A stretch of DNA of 64,000 nucleotides, taken from contig OY829329.1 of NCBI GenBank assembly GCA_963691655.1, forward strand, positions 10,306,708-10,370,707, read 5' to 3'. Positions 48,904 through 60,704 of this stretch are shown one piece after another. The DNA comes from Toxonevra muliebris. Taxonomy: Eukaryota > Arthropoda > Insecta > Diptera > Pallopteridae. The stretch's first letter is position 1. The number at the start of each line of letters is the position of its first letter. The position numbers and the translations under genes are program-made. The notes beneath the pieces are model-generated. The model was not told the origin of the DNA, made no database searches, and saw nothing but the letters and a program-made list of their open reading frames with translations.

Positions 48904-49351
48904 TAACGCTCGTATCTTTTTTCGGACCAAAAACTGTATATTTCTACCAAAAAATTTTAGAAAACTGTTAATCGAATTGAAAAAACTGTATATTTTGCGG
49001 TATTAATTTTTTCAATGAAAATTGACTATCTGAATCGTCTTCGTTCAACATTTTAGTTGTATTGAATTTGTGCTTAGAAAAAATTTGAAGAAGCGATTCC
49101 GGATTTGCAATGAGGTATTTATAGAAATCAACGCATGGATATTTGAAGTTACATTTGACGATCAAAATCGCCTTTAATGTTTCCACTTCTATCAAAATAT
49201 ACTCACCAGTTGCAATTGCGATTTTAAATTTGAATTTCTTAGCGTTCAAAATTTTTTTATTTTTTTCTTAGTATAAACGCGGTATTTTGGTAAAAAAGAC
49301 CGTATGCGGTTTTTGAGTCTAAAAAACTGTATAATACCGCGAAAAACTGTA

Positions 49352-50643
49352 TACAGGGTGACAATTGTAAAGTGACGCAAGTTTAATACTCTGCAGCAAG
49401 CTTTGCCATTTACCGTTACTTTAATTTAAAAAGCAAATTCATTCATCATTGGCTTTGCTTTTAATTTCATTTGAATTTTTGTTATTACATTTTGAAATTT
49501 CCATAAAAATGGACAAGGAAAATATTCGTCGTGAAATTATGAAATTTCATTTGGCAAATTATAGTAGCCGTCAAATTGCAAAGGCTTTAAATTTGTCAAG
49601 TCGTACGGTAGACCGAGCTATTATTCGATATAATAAAACTGGGGGTTTTGGAGATAGAGACCGGGGAAAATTTTCAACAGTTGCCACTACTGGTTTAACA
49701 GAAAAAATACGTAAACGAATCAAGCGAAATCCAAGGCGCTCAATGAGAAAAATCGCTAAGGAAGTGGGAGTAAACCGTGAAACAGTGCGAATCATTGCAA
49801 AATCAAAGTTTAATCTTAAGCCGTACAAGCTCCGAAAAGCTCAGGATCTGACACAAAAAAAGAAAGATTTGCGACTGCAAAGATGCAAGGCGTTGCTACG
49901 CTCCTCCGTGTTAAAAAATTTTGAAAATATCTTGTTTACAGATAAAAAATTTTCACGGTTGAACAACATTTCAATGCACAAAATGACCGAATGTGGCTAA
50001 CATCATCATCGCAACAAAATAGGACTGTTGGCCGAGTTCAAAAGCCAGTTTCCGTTATGGTATGGGGCTGGAGTTTCCGTTAATGCCAGAACCCCTCTAA
50101 TATTCGTTGAAGAGGGTGTTAAAATTGACCAGGTTGTTTATCGGAGCATTTTAAATGAACATGTTCTTCCCTGGGCCCAAGATACATTTGGAAATGAAAA
50201 CTGGACTTTCCAGCAAGATTCTGAACCTTCCCACATGGCAAAATTACCGCAAACATGGATAAAAGACAATTTTTCTGGATTCATAACATCTCAAGAATGG
50301 CCACCATACTCCCCAGACTTGAATCCAATGGACTACTCTATTTGGAGTATTTTAGAGAGTAAGGCTTGTGCATCTCAACAGCACAGTCTGGAGTCGCTGA
50401 CAAATTCATTAGAGAAAGCTTGGACTGAAATTGATCAGGAAGTCCTGCGGCGAACAGTCCTACGATTTCCGGATCGATTGAAGGCATGTGTGCAGGCTAA
50501 AGGAGGTTATATTGAATGAGGTGGGGTTCAAATGAATGCTTATATATTCAGCAATGTTAACACTTAATTGTATTTAATGGAAGTACGTCCTTTTGAAAAT
50601 AGCTGCTGAAATGTGTGCGTCACTTTACGATTGTCACCCTGTA
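49352..50643 (+). mobile_element. Tc1/mariner maT-type element, copy 2 (1,288 bp)
   Basis: Left terminal repeat 49354-49379 and right 50616-50641, each 26 bp with one mismatch, and TA on both sides. It has the same orientation as copy 1, 10.3 kb away. It inserted into the right end of the MITE that itself interrupts a LINE. Terminal repeats are intact. Confidence 0.97.
49509..50519 (+). pseudogene. maT-type transposase with two compensating frameshifts (copy 2)
   Basis: The start MDKENIRREIMKF is at 49509, and the total length of 1,011 bases equals 337 codons. One base is missing after GAT at 49943 and one G is extra in GGGG at 50064-50067, so about 120 bases between them are read out of frame and a stop occurs at 49998-50000. 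Catalytic Asp codons remain (49941, 50217, 50331; DD37D spacing for the last two). Compared with copy 1 there are substitutions such as Ala to Glu directly after the second Asp block (QQDSEPSH). It lacks the 4-base insertion of copy 1. Non-functional as it stands. Confidence 0.95.
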
Positions 50644-50656
50644 GATACGAGCGTTA

Positions 50657-50827
50657 AACATGGAGGATGTTGAGACAACATCTCATATTCTGTGTGAATG
50701 CCCAGCCTTGGCTTGGCAAAGAAGGAGTATTTTTCGCAAACCGTATCTATCAACGAACGAAATCAAAACCTGTTCCACAAAAGATGTTCTTGCCTTCATT
50801 AGGATACCAGATACTATTTTGTCTTAA
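50657..50827 (+). pseudogene. LINE ORF2 C-terminal remnant, part 2 (with stop)
   Basis: Reads NMEDVETTSHILCECPALAW then QRRSIFRK and DVLAFIRIPDTILS before TAA at 50825-50827. The E.ET..H.LCECPAL....R...FG pattern is the last conserved block of many LINE ORF2 proteins. It continues part 1 (48816-48903) after removal of the MITE, although the two halves are in different frames, so a small indel exists near the junction. Confidence 0.75.
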
Positions 50828-53800
50828 TTTTGGTAAAAAATATCTTTTAGGTCACAGATAATATAGGATAATAGGTTGTTGTAATAAACATATCTAGAGG
50901 ATTCCCAAAATTACTAAAACCACGAAAATTGATACATAATTTCTAAGAAACTTTGTTCACGTTTTAGAGCTTTCAAACTTTGTTCACGTTTTAGAATAGT
51001 CAATGAAAGAAAAAATTTGTTCACGTTATCGAACGTTGACTGTATCTTCATTGAAATATCTTTACTGAATAGTTTTGATGAAATAAACTTTTGCAACTAT
51101 TTTCTAATTTGATTTTTGTTTGCCATAAATTAAAATTCATTCTGACTAACCATTAAATTCTTATATTTATCTTCCTCTTAACCCTTTTATATGGGTACTA
51201 TTATACCACGTTCAGAATGAGCTCTAATTTAGTTTTAGTTTCGATACCACATCTTTTAAATGGAATTGCTTTTTATCACAGTTTTATCCTTTTTCAAAAT
51301 CCCCTTGCAGATTTAAATTTCCAATTATTCTACGTACTTAAAACGTAAATGAAAACTTTCTCCACAAAAATCTATGCGGCTACATAGCAGCTGCTTTAAA
51401 ACTTTAAAGTAGTTACAACCACAATGAATACTTGGAAGCTTACATTTAATTTCCACAAAATGAAAGAAAGGGATTGAAATAAGTATAACTTAGTATAATG
51501 AATTGAAATCATTTTCCATCTTTCCCACTTTCACGGAGAAAATCTCGAAATATCAATTTTAATTGAAATTAACAAGAGCAATTGTTGCTGTGCTGTCAAA
51601 ATATGAAATCACACAACTTATTTATTGGCAACACCCACACGCACCCATCCATTCCCATTAGTTGATTATTTCTTCTACACTAATTAGTTTGGTTAGTGAG
51701 TGTTTCTCTCCCTCTCCCTCCCTCTCTCTCTCTATCTCTCTCTCTTTTTCTTTACCAAAGAAGGGGAATTTTAAGCCTTTAGTAATAATAAAGACATAAA
51801 GAAATCTCTGGAAGAATGAAACCGAATTGAACCTACGCAACTTTTGCTAGCAAGTTCCATATTTAACAAAGTAACAAACAACAAATTTTTGTTGTTATAA
51901 TTATTAACAAGTGAAAATTTGTTATTGATGTTTTCATTTGTAGTAGTAGTAGCTGGAACAATATTGCTAAAAAAAAAAAAAAAATTATTACCCATTAGAG
52001 AGGATAAAGTGCTTCCTTTCCATACGAATAGAGGCCAATAAAATGCGCTTGAAATTAAACTTTTAATTAAAATTTGCTCTTTTTAGCATAGGAACGTATA
52101 AAATAATCGCTGGTTAGTAACGTGGGTGGGCGTCAATGGAGGTCAAAGAAAGGTTAAGAACTTTTGAGTTAATTTAACTGTTAAATGAAAAATGAATAAC
52201 AGAAAGCTGGGGGTGAATATAATTTGCTATTCAACAAATAATATACTTTAAAATTAAATTATTAAATTTTCATTTATTTTACTTATAGTAATTGAAAAAA
52301 ATTGATTTTTGTGGAGCTCTTCATGGAAAATCGAATACAAAAAGTTTACACAATGACAACTTCTCTTAGAAATTTTCAAAAACTTTTCAGCACTACTTAA
52401 ATTAGCCTTTTTTTTTTGTTTTGTTTCGTTTTGTTTTTACAATGGTGTTACAACTCTGCTACAACTATTGTTTACAGCTCACTGCTGCTGTTTCTACTTT
52501 TCTCTATTTTGTTTTTGTTTTCCCAGTTGTCATTGTGGTTATTTAACACGTTCGTTTACAGCTCATGTGAACGCCTCCTCCGTATATTTCTGATTTCTGA
52601 CACCCATTCACTGACACTATCTCACAATATATTATACAACATTTCATTGACAGACTTGATGTTGTATCTTTTTGTTAGTCTATGCACATAAATAAGTAAA
52701 TATGTATACATTTCTCTCTTTCTCTTTATGTGCATACATATGTGCATTGTCTTTTTGCAACAATAATACTCGTCTATACATACATAAAATATGCTATTCG
52801 CATCGTAGTTTCTCGCGTTATGCTATTGTCAAATGACTGCTGCAGCAAAATAGTAAAATAGCAAACAGCCTCCATAACAAAGATGTACAAAATATGACAA
52901 ACATACTACATATGTAAGTAGTTGAATATCCTTTCGGAATATGAAAGCATTATATGTGCTCACAAATGTACAGATATTGAATACTAATGTAGATTTGTAG
53001 GTGTATGCGATATGTATTAGAGTGGGTCGATTTTGCAACCTCCGCCATGGCAAGTTTTTTGTGAAGAAAGGGTAAACACAACATAGTACCTCGTTCGAAT
53101 TTTTTGACCCAAGAAACCTATTCATGACAGCGTTCTTGAAAACAGAGTGTAAATACAAAATGGTTGACATTTTTTCCAGAAAAAGAAATTCTTCCCTACA
53201 TTTTGATTTTTATAAAATAATTACTAAGTTTTGCTCCAGAGCCTGCTTTGAAATATATTTAAATTCAAATAAAAGGTTCAGTTCCCTAGGTCAAAAGTTC
53301 TGATGGTCAAAATTTCAACAAAATTGATCGGTTCATAGATGGTAGCTCCAATATAAGGAATAATTTAACTTTTTCCTGATTTTCCAAACTCTTACTCCGG
53401 AGTCCCCTTAGAGGTAATTTTTAGATCAAACTAAAAGAAAAAAATGGGTTCTTTGGACAAAAAAACTGTTTAAATTTGTGTTAAAAATATTCTATAATAC
53501 TCAAAAAGCCAGAAAGAATTTTAAAAAAATAAGAAGAAAAAATAGTTTTAACTATCTTGATCCTAAAAATGTCACCTACTTGTCTTACTTACTTGCCAGC
53601 TGATCTAAATTGGATAAATAAATAAACGAGAATCTTGTTGAAACCCGATTTATAACTTGTATGTATATACAATAGGTAAGTCCGGAGTTTGAACTATTTC
53701 AAAGAGTTCCGATCTCTGGAGTATGCATGCAACTAAAATTCCTTTCGACCGATTCTCAAAATTTGTAAATCATTTTTGATACAAAAATTTATATGAGTTC

Positions 53801-54145
53801 CAAAATTTCTCATAATCCCTAAGTTTACTATTTTTCGTTTGGATATCTATTTCTTTCGTTACCATAGTAGTTAATAGGTAGCATAGCTTGAACATTCTAA
53901 GTACGCGTATACTAAGATGGCTCCTAATTTTCAATGTGTCAGCCGTGACACATCTTCGGCAGCTGAATATTGGCCATTCATATCCTGTCAATGATTTATC
54001 ACCTCTGGCAGGGTACGCCCTGAAATTTCTTATAGGTTGTATTCATTCGGTTTTTCTGACATACAAGTAATTGACCTTTATGATTTACTCAGCAGCACTG
54101 AGAGGAGCTAAATAGTCTGCATTCCCTGCTCAAAATATGAACACA
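50828..54145. other. Non-coding stretch
   Basis: Includes a TC/CT-rich tract at 51706-51750, an A run at 51969-51983, and many TACATA motifs near 52700-52900. At 53018 TTAGAGTGGGTCGATTTT looks like a MITE end, but no inverted partner is found. The minus-strand 113-codon frame (52829-53170) has no recognised domain and crosses this motif. No gene supported. Confidence 0.55.
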
Positions 54146-54149
54146 TAAT

Positions 54150-55640
54150 TTGGTTTGAGTTTGGGTCTGTTTATGGTTTGAATTTCGGTCTGATTTTCGG
54201 CCCTAGTTTTGTTCTGATTTTGATTTGAGTTTTAGTATGTTTTTTAATTGAATGACGGTAGAAATTTCTATTCGATTTTAAGTCCAGATTTGGTCTCTGA
54301 GGTTTGGTCTGTTTTTTGCGTTAAACTTCTGAGTTTTATTTTGTTTTGGGTCACAGTTTTTTTTTCTACGCTTTTTTTTTTATTTAATTTGTTCTGTGTT
54401 TTAAATTGAGTTTTTGTCTGTTTTTGGTCTAAACTTTGAATTTTTTTTTTTACCAGATTTTTGGTCTAAATTTCGGTCTGACATTTGTTTCAATTTTCAT
54501 TTCAGTTTCGGTCTATTTTTACCCAACTTCTGTTCGGAGTTTCGGTTTGATTTGTGGCCCGAGTTGTCTCTCTTTTTAGGTCTGGTTTCTGGACTAAATT
54601 TAGACTTGTATTTGTAAAGATTTTTGATCTGAATCGCGGTATGATTTTTGTTTTGACTTTAGTGCTAGTTTAAGTCTATTTTTAATCCGATTTTTGGTCT
54701 GAATTTTGATCCTAGTTTTGTTCTGGTTTTGATTTGAGTTTTAGTCTGTTTTTTAACTGATTTTCGGTAGAAATTTCTGTTTGATTTTTAGTCTAGAATT
54801 GGTCTCTGAGGTTTGGTCTAAACTTCTGAGTCTGAATTTTTATTTGGTTTTTGGTTACAGTGTTTTTTGTCTAAATTTTTTTTTTTTTTTGATTTTTGTT
54901 CCGTGTTTTAAATTGAGTTTTTGTCCGTTTTTGGTCTTTTTTTGATCTGATTTTTACCAGATTTTTGGTCTATATTTCGGTCTGACTTTTGTTTCAATTT
55001 TGGTTTTAATTTCGGTCTATTTTTTACCTAGTTTCTGTTGTAAGTTTCAGTGTAACTTGTAGTCCGAGTTTTTAGGACGAATTTAGGTCTGGTTTCTGGA
55101 CTGAATTTAGATCTGTATTTGACCATTTTTTGATCTGAATTGCGGTCTGATTTCTGTTTTGATTTTGATACTTGTTTCAGTCCGTTTTTGATCTGATTTT
55201 TGGTCTGAATTTTAATCCTAGTTTTGTTCTGATATTGATATCAGTTTTAGTCTGTTTTTTTTCTTTTTTTTAATGATTGCCATTAGAAGATTCTATGATT
55301 TTTAGTCTGTTTTTTAACTGATTATTGTTAAAAGTTTCTATTTAATTTTTAGTCCAGATTTTGTCTCTGAGGTTTGTTTTGTTTTTGGTCTTACTTTTTA
55401 TTTGGTTTGTGGTCACATTTTTTTTAAATTTTTTTTCTAATTTTCTTTTTGATTTAAATTTTCTTCTGTGTTTTAAATTGAGTTTTTATCTGTTTCTGGT
55501 CTGGATTATGGTCTAAATTTTGATCTGATTTTTTTTTTTATCAGATTTTTGGTTTGAGTTTCGGTTTGGCTTTTGTTTAATTTTTGGTTTTAGTTTTGGT
55601 CTATTTTTAGCCCAATTTCTGTTCTGAGTTTCGGTTTGAT
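54150..55640 (+). repeat. Degenerate 12-bp repeat array 3a (GGTCTGAATTTT sense)
   Basis: Same motif and orientation as array 1: runs of GGTCTGATTTTT, GGTCTAAATTTC and TTTGGTCTGAAT at mostly 12-base spacing. There is also larger-scale similarity: about 54180-54600, 54690-55090 and 55200-55640 share order of phrases (TTTTGTTCTGATTTTGAT, then TTAGTCTGTTTTTTAACTGA, then TCTCTGAGGTTTG, then TTTTAAATTGAGTTTTTGTC). This suggests a higher-order unit of about 480-530 bp repeated three times. Confidence 0.85.
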
Positions 55641-56130
55641 TTGTGGTCTTAGCGATAAAGCTAATAGGAGACTGTAGGTTTTCAACCTCTATTCAATCCT
55701 TGGAGCATCGTAGAAACAAGGCCTGCGTGACTCTATTCTACCGCTATTTTAATGGGGGATGTTCTGCCGAAATGTGCGATTTGATGCCACTAGTTTGAGT
55801 GTTCTCTAGAGCTACAAGAACCGCAAGTGAAATCCATGCATTCCACGTGGGCGCAGTATTCCAACCCACCACACATTACACAGATAGTTCTTTCCTCTGT
55901 CATACCGCGCGATTATGGAACAGGCTCCATGTAAACATTTTTCCTGATGGTTATGACCTTTCCAAATTTATAAAAAACATTCACAGATACTTCTTCCTCT
56001 TTCCTGCTTCCATCAAACTATCTTCCTTTTCCAATCAACACAATGCTCTACATTTTTAAAGACTTTATCCCTGTTTGTTGTCTGTAACATTAAAAAAAAA
56101 ACAAATTTAATTTTGGGGTCAGCTATAGAC
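55640..56130 (+). pseudogene. LINE ORF2 C-terminal fragment inside array 3
   Basis: From 55697 it reads SLEHRRNKACVTLFYRYFNG, then GCSAEM, a stop at 55796-55798, R..R..S..HAFHV, SSFLCHTARLWNRL and IFPDGYDLSKFIKNIHRYF, ending with TAA at about 56059. The SLEHRRN...FYR.FNG.CS and SF..RTARLWN.LP..VFP..Y....FK order is the classic end of Jockey-type LINE ORF2. It is 5'-truncated and carries a single in-frame stop, so it is younger than the other LINE remnants here. The 12-bp array continues on both sides, so the LINE inserted into the array. Confidence 0.85.
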
Positions 56131-56144
56131 CTCCTACTTCTAGA

Positions 56145-56560
56145 GAGCCTGATAATGGTTTTAATCTGGTTTCTGCTTTTATATTATGATCAGGGTTTCA
56201 AGCCTGGTTTCTGATCTAAATTTTAGATAGGACTTTGGTTAGATTTTTAGTTTCAATTTATGTCTGACTTCAAGTCAGAAATTAAGTTTGAATTTATGTT
56301 CCCTTTTGGTTTGATTTTTTATATGACTTCAGCCTAATTTTTTGGTTCACTTTTGGCCTAATTTTTATTCGTATTTTGAGTGAATTTTGGTCGGAATTTT
56401 TGAACTGCCTTTGTTTTTAATTTTGTTCATCTTCTGGTTTAATTTTTTATATGAATTTTGGTCCGAATTTCACTAGATTTTTAAACCGGTTTTTGGGCTG
56501 GTTTTGTGATTTTCAACCCGGTTTGGAACTGAATTTTAATCTAGTTATTAATCTCATGAT
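56145..56560 (+). repeat. 12-bp repeat array 3b (sense)
   Basis: Continuation of array 3a after the LINE insertion, with GGTTTGATTTTT, GGTCGGAATTTT and TTTTGGTCCGAATTTC variants. It is more diverged than 3a and fades near 56560. Confidence 0.75.
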
Positions 56561-56569
56561 TATCTGGTA

Positions 56570-58345
56570 ATTAAACAAAACCGGTTCTCCTGCTGCCTTT
56601 CTGGTTTTAAGTGTGCCTAAAAAAAAAATTCTTAAATGGCTCTGAGAGTGGCTGACATGCCCATCTGACTTTACATCTTTGCAACAGACATATGTAAAAG
56701 AGTGAAAATTTTCTCTTATACTTTACATACCAAATAAGAATTGATATTTGATTAATTTGTTTGAGTTGTTATTCGAATTGTTTTAAATTGAAAAAATACA
56801 TAATCAAGAAAAAAGATAATTAAATATATTGCGTAACCGAATGCAGTAATAACTCAATGAGATCATTTTAAATCGGTTTGAAATGATTTCAAATTCGTTT
56901 GCATGAAAAGTTCTTTGTAATATAAATTTCGCCAGACAAACAAATCAAGTAATTACTAAAAATATTATTTAATTAAATGCATTTATTTGGTAATGAATAA
57001 AAAAAAAAAAACAAAAAAAAAATATCTGCAGTTTTGAGTATTTCAGCACACTGTGCATTGACTACAAATCGAAGTAAAAACTTTAGCTTCAGTTACAAAC
57101 TCAAGCAAAACCCTTTTTTGTTTTTGATAATATTGCTAATATTGCACAAAAACCGCGAATAAGATTTTAGCTTTTCTTTTCTCAAACGTTTTTTTTTTTT
57201 TTTTGTATAAAAAAAAAATACTTCACGCTTAGATTTGACCCAGTTACGTGTGTTTAAACCAAAAGCGCACACCGCTCACAGCTTGTTGCCAAGAAAAAAA
57301 AAATGTTTGTATTTCTATTGTTGTGTTTGCATGTTTGTATTCATGTTATTGATATCAAAGTTGTTGTAATTGTATTTTAGCTTTACAATTTTTATTTCAT
57401 TCTCTTCATCATTGTGTAATTTTGACCATTAAAAGTTTCTGGCTAGAGCTAATACCATTTTCCCCCTTTCCTTTCTGCGAAAAGAAATTCAATACGATTA
57501 AAGTTTGATTACTTGAGCGAGCGATTTGTAAGTTCAAATGTGTGCGTGACATCTTTTGTTGGCAGGCAATACAATGGCAAAAGGTAGTACATATATAAAT
57601 AGCCACGTTTGTATTGTGTTGCGCTTTTTAATTTAACAATTTCAACAGAGGTAGGTTGGCAAAAAAACAAAAAAAAACAAACAAAAATTGAAATTAAGTT
57701 CATCTTCCAAAAAAGCAAAGCAATATAATAGAAATACATAGAAATTAAATATAATCTCCAACTTAATTAATCTTAGAAGCAGCTATAGTCTTTTCAGTGT
57801 ACTATTTATATTTATCGTCAGGAGTTTAAGTGACTTTCGAAAATTTACATTACTAGTATTTGTTGGAAGGGGGGGTTTTTGTTATGTATCTTTGCTTTGT
57901 AATGCATTTGCGAAAACTGAGCGCAGAAAATCATGTTTGTTAAATTCATTTGCCAACTTGCAACTTTGATTTGAAAGTTGGTTTTACTTGATAAATATTG
58001 CACTATTGGTCTTTCCAAATGTTTGGGTTCACGGTGTTTGTTACTTTTAAATTTATAACTCAAACAAGTTGAAGTTCGATTTTCTTTAGTTTAATTAATA
58101 ACACAGTCCAACAGCATTTTTGCAACAGAATAGCCAACCTATAATCCTGAAAGAACATGCTGTATAGACTGTTTTTGTAAAATAAACTTATAATCCAGCA
58201 TGTCTCAGTTTTTTTTTACAGTGGGTCAAAGTTTTAATTTTTTGGTTGAATACTAAGTGCAAAAAGTGTTATAAATTAATGCTTGAGAAAAATCTTATCG
58301 GCGAAGTTTTATAGTAGAATTTTACGAGGATTACTTCTGTTGAAC
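56570..58345. other. Non-coding spacer between arrays 3 and 4
   Basis: A/T-rich, with A runs (57000-57025, 57285-57302) and T runs (57190-57204). Small minus-strand frames (57409-57739, 57845-58063) show no recognised domain. No gene supported. Confidence 0.55.
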
Positions 58346-58348
58346 ATT

Positions 58349-58400
58349 TTAACCCTTTAGTTCCTCTTTTTACGGGACAATTTGATCTCGTTTTTGATGA
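58349..58400. mobile_element. Possible piggyBac-like terminus
   Basis: TTAACCCTTTAGTTCCTC at 58349 resembles TTAA plus a piggyBac-like left end. No inverted partner is found downstream of array 4, so this could be a coincidence or a truncated copy. Confidence 0.25.
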
Positions 58401-58539
58401 AAACCTGAAAACTCCTTTCAAAAAAGACATTTAAGGATTAAAATATTTCACAAAAATATTAGCCAGAAAATTTCACTTGGGGTCGCCAAAGGCATAAAAG
58501 TCATATATATATATAACGGTTAACGGCTAATATAAAATC

Positions 58540-59310
58540 AAAACCAAACCAAAATTCAGACCGAAATAAGGACCAAAAACATAAAAATTTTGCATAATGC
58601 AGTTCAAAAATCAGTCCCCAAAATAAATCAACACTAAAATCAATATCAAACCAAAAATTATAATTAAGTACAGGTTAAAAATTTTACCAAAAACAGACTA
58701 AATTTTGACGAAAAATTCGACATATTCCACACTAAAAATCGGACCGAAGCTCAGACCAGAAATGAGAGCAGAAGTCGATCAAAATTAAAACCAAAATTTA
58801 AACAAAAATTTAGGTTAAAAACAGATCAAAACTTAAACCAAAAGCAATCCAAAATTCTGGAAAAAATTCGGACCAATCACGTAAAAAAAACTCAGACCAA
58901 AAATCAGATCCAAAAACCAACTGAAACAAACATCAAAGTCAAAACAAAAATCAAAACAAAATTAACAAATACAGACCTTAAATTCATCCTTAAAACAGAG
59001 CAGAACTTAGACCACAAATCAGATCGAAAAACTCAAGACAGAAATTAGAAGTAGGCCAAAACTAAAACCAAAATTGAAACAAAAGTCAGATCGAAACTCA
59101 AACCAAAAATCTGGTAAAAAGAACAAACCAAAATTTTGATAAAAAACAGACAAAAACTTAATTTAAAACTCAGAACAAAACTCAAATAGAAGAGAAACTT
59201 AGAAAAAAAATCGATGGAAACAGAACTCGTAAAAACTATCACGGTCAAAAGGTGTTCTTGAAATAATCCAGTAGGTGAAAACTTCAAAATAGTCAGACCA
59301 AAACCTGATA
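58540..59310 (-). repeat. Degenerate 12-bp repeat array 4 (antisense)
   Basis: AAAATCAGACCAAAATTCAG-type repeats, the complement of arrays 1 and 3, at mostly 12-base spacing. On the minus strand a 111-codon frame (59045-59380) gives Phe/Leu/Ser-rich quasi-repeats. It is a by-product of the array and not a gene. Confidence 0.83.
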
Positions 59311-59711
59311 ATGAAATCAAATCCGTTGGATTGTGGCTGGGTGACTGGGCTACTGATGGCTGGACAGGCTTTTTAACCATCTAATACCAAGTCAAAATGT
59401 CGCTCTACCCGGGCTAGACCCGATTTCAAGCCGTTTTGCTCCCATCAGGCATTTTATACCAAATCGAACAACTTAATGGCATAAGACTCCACAGATACTT
59501 ATATTAAAATTTGTTATGTGCGTATTCAGACATTTTCGAACAAAGTTTTTTTAATTTGCTCCAGCCCCCTTTTAATTTTTTTTTTATTCATTTCACTTAT
59601 CGGTAAAAAGGGGGTTTATTCCCAAAACCTCTTTTGAGATCCCCTAGTAGGTCTGTGTAAACGATTTTTGATAGCTAGATAGCGATTGAAAGTTTGAAAA
59701 AACTATACCGT
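59311..59711. other. Non-coding stretch
   Basis: TTAACCATCTAATACC at 59371 again starts with TTAA and could be a piggyBac-like end, without a partner. Nothing else supported. Confidence 0.4.
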
Positions 59712-60704
59712 TACCTTAATTCACAAAAAGACCCTAATAAGTATGTATTACAAGATAGTAAACGAATATAAACGAATAGCCCAGTCTTGTTTTATAGCAT
59801 GTAGTTAGTTTTTAAAAGGCAAATTGTATTAAACCAGTGGCAATCGCTGGGTAATAACATTATCAAGTTCTGTAGGTCTTTTACATTTCGTTTTAGAAAT
59901 TGGAATTTGTTGTGAATGAAAGAAGCTAGATTGATTTCGTTGGCCAGTTATTGACGATAACTTCGACTGGATTCACAATTATTTTAAAGCGTCTGGACTA
60001 CGTTCGGTGCCATGCTTTCATAGTTTGTGTACGGTTAGAATTTTCATATGTATTTCGATTCACTTGAGTACAGCTCACAAGGCCCCTAACATGACATTTC
60101 TCAAAATAAATTAAAGATTTTCTTCCGAATGTCTTCATCAAACGCTGAGTAGCTGTGTACTTTTTCGCAGAAGTGCTGACTTTATTGTGACTTTCCTGTA
60201 TATTGTTCACCGTGCATAGGTTTTTTAATATTTATGACTCTCTGCCATTCATTTCTTTTTAATATGGCATTTCTTTTGCATATATTTATTAATAGGTACA
60301 CTGCTCAACATTACTCATCTTACTACTTTAATGATTAGGCGGAACGAATTTTTTTTGTTGAACCATACCCGATGTGAAATACAGCGAAACTAAAATATTT
60401 GTCAAAAAATATTGCATAACAAAAGAAAATTCAAAATTCAATGCCTACTAAGTTTGCACTGGAATTCAAAATTTGAAAATTCAAAGCCTACAAAATTTTC
60501 TTTCGAAATTTGTAATGTTACTTGTTTTGCTTTCAAAAATATCACTGCAAGCAGAGAGGGCTTTTTCAAAATTTTCATGACTTCGTTATTTTTGACACCA
60601 ACATTTTGAATTTCAGTGGACCTGTATTTCAATACCTTCTACCAAAATCTGTAAAAAAGCTATTTAGAAAAAAGTGTTGGCTATAGCCTTTGTGAATTAA
60701 GGTA
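59712..60704. mobile_element. Possible element bounded by 16-bp inverted repeats
   Basis: TACCTTAATTCACAAA at 59712-59727 is exactly inverted at 60689-60704. An exact 16-mer inversion at this distance is unlikely by chance even in A/T-rich DNA. The interior (977 bp) has no recognised coding. A 70-codon minus frame (59998-60210) is less biased than usual but unassigned. Target duplication not evident. Confidence 0.4.

Larger units (their letters stand above)
48896..50664. mobile_element. hAT-like MITE split by maT copy 2
   Basis: TAACGCTCGTATCT at 48904-48917 is exactly inverted at 50643-50656. Flanks are GACATGGA (48896-48903) and AACATGGA (50657-50664), seven of eight identical, an 8-bp hAT-type duplication. 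After removing the maT insertion the MITE is about 463 bp. The maT element landed about 13 bases inside its right end. AAAAACTGTAT occurs four times inside. A 93-codon minus-strand frame (48968-49249) fills much of it and may descend from a transposase, but I recognise no motif. Confidence 0.78.

Noticed and set aside
52829..53170. 113-codon minus-strand frame
   Set aside because: No recognised domain, crosses a MITE-like end (53018), and composition matches the non-coding surroundings.
53018..53560. MITE starting at TTAGAGTGGGTCGATTTT
   Set aside because: No inverted partner found downstream.
59045..59380. 111-codon minus-strand frame
   Set aside because: It lies in the 12-bp repeat array; its Phe/Leu/Ser quasi-repeat follows from the 12-base period.
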